Below are positions 52,602 through 53,016 of a stretch of DNA of 53,016 nucleotides, in pieces. Origin of the DNA: an uncultured Fusobacterium sp. Lineage in GTDB: Bacteria; Fusobacteriota; Fusobacteriia; Fusobacteriales; Fusobacteriaceae. Made by a program: the position numbers and the translations under genes. Each line of letters begins with the position of its first letter. Position 1 is the first letter of the stretch. Under the pieces are notes generated by a model that made no database searches, was not told where the DNA came from, and saw only the letters and a program-made list of their open reading frames with translations. Location of the stretch: positions 1 to 53,016 of the forward strand of contig NZ_CAJKIS010000013.1 of NCBI RefSeq assembly GCF_905200055.1. The letters run 5' to 3'.

Positions 52602-53016
52602 TATTATTAAATTATAATAGAATCTATTAAGCCCTATATACAGAGCAAAACTATTTGTTCATTATATACCAAAAAAGATAAACTTTTCACATTTAATTTG
52701 TTACCTAATCATTTTTTACAAGACCTAATCAAGTTGCTCATTTTTGTTATATTCTAAATGACAGTATTTAAGAATATTATAGAAAGCACTTCTATCTTTT
52801 TAGTTCTTCACCTAATCATTTTACCTTAGTTAAATAGAATATATAAACGCGTTTATACGTATTTATTATATCATAATTTACTTAATTAGCTAAAAATCAA
52901 TAACTATTTTTCAGTTCCTTATATATCATAAGAAAAAACTCTTTTTTACCTATTATAAAACGCATTATAATATTGAATTTAAGATATTATATATATAATT
53001 TCCTCTGTAAGCTCTT
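52602..53016. other. Gene-free end of the window with a 16-bp palindrome
   Basis: No credible ORF of useful length was found. A perfect 16-bp palindrome TATAAACGCGTTTATA lies at 52842-52857, and CCTAATCA occurs three times (about 52705, 52727 and 52811). These could be binding sites for a regulator of a gene beyond the window. Confidence 0.45.

Overview
The window is strongly AT-rich DNA from a Gram-negative anaerobe, most likely a Fusobacterium. The evidence is low GC combined with outer-membrane proteins (TolC family, autotransporter, small beta-barrel), the MKKLLIMAFAVLTVSAFA-type signal peptides, and an autotransporter with a basic extended N-terminus of the kind seen in that genus. The species cannot be fixed from the sequence alone.

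Region 1 (1-14 kb) is chromosomal housekeeping. It holds a pyroglutamyl peptidase operon with its DUF969/DUF979 membrane pair, a divergent TolC-EmrA-EmrB drug-efflux operon, a HAD phosphatase, two M20 peptidases, minCDE, a flavin-reductase-like protein, a small unknown protein and a glycine-zipper lipoprotein. Three copies of a dispersed repeat and one 278-bp hairpin-rich element with perfect terminal inverted repeats lie between these units.

Region 2 (14-20.8 kb) looks like a small defence island on the minus strand. One unit is an IetAS-type AAA+ ATPase/subtilase pair with its own promoter, paired operator-like repeats and an unusual leader. The other is a three-gene operon of a SMC/RecF-like ATPase, a small four-helix membrane protein and a membrane-anchored coiled-coil protein. 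I cannot match this second unit to a named defence system. A candidate sRNA gene lies just beyond the subtilase.

Region 3 (20.8-49.2 kb) is a surface-polysaccharide locus read entirely on the minus strand from a near-consensus promoter at 49.15-49.18 kb. It encodes a 4,6-dehydratase, a 4-reductase-like protein and an initiating phosphosugar transferase (an inferred UDP-QuiNAc route). It also encodes several glycosyltransferases, Wzy and Wzx, the CapE/CapF/CapG UDP-L-FucNAc pathway, a UDP-glucose-dehydrogenase-type enzyme and a CpsC/CpsD/CpsB chain-length and phosphotyrosine module. The distal part holds a TolC/MacA/FtsX-type set without an ATPase, two secreted or outer-membrane proteins, a VanZ-like protein and a nucleotidyltransferase.

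Region 4 (49.2-53 kb) contains a 41-codon gene and a type V autotransporter that is out of frame at a TTTAA pentanucleotide repeat, which makes it a phase-variation candidate. It also has a short intergenic transcript candidate with a perfect TTGACA/TATACT promoter embedded in a 16-bp palindrome, and a remnant of an AlbA_2/Schlafen-type gene.

The most unusual signal is a hairpin leader shared by ietA and the sugar dehydrogenase gene, 13 kb apart. In both, a strong Shine-Dalgarno sequence is separated from the start codon by a palindrome that would, if folded, restore normal spacing. All functional statements come from reading sequence motifs by eye; no database search was run.
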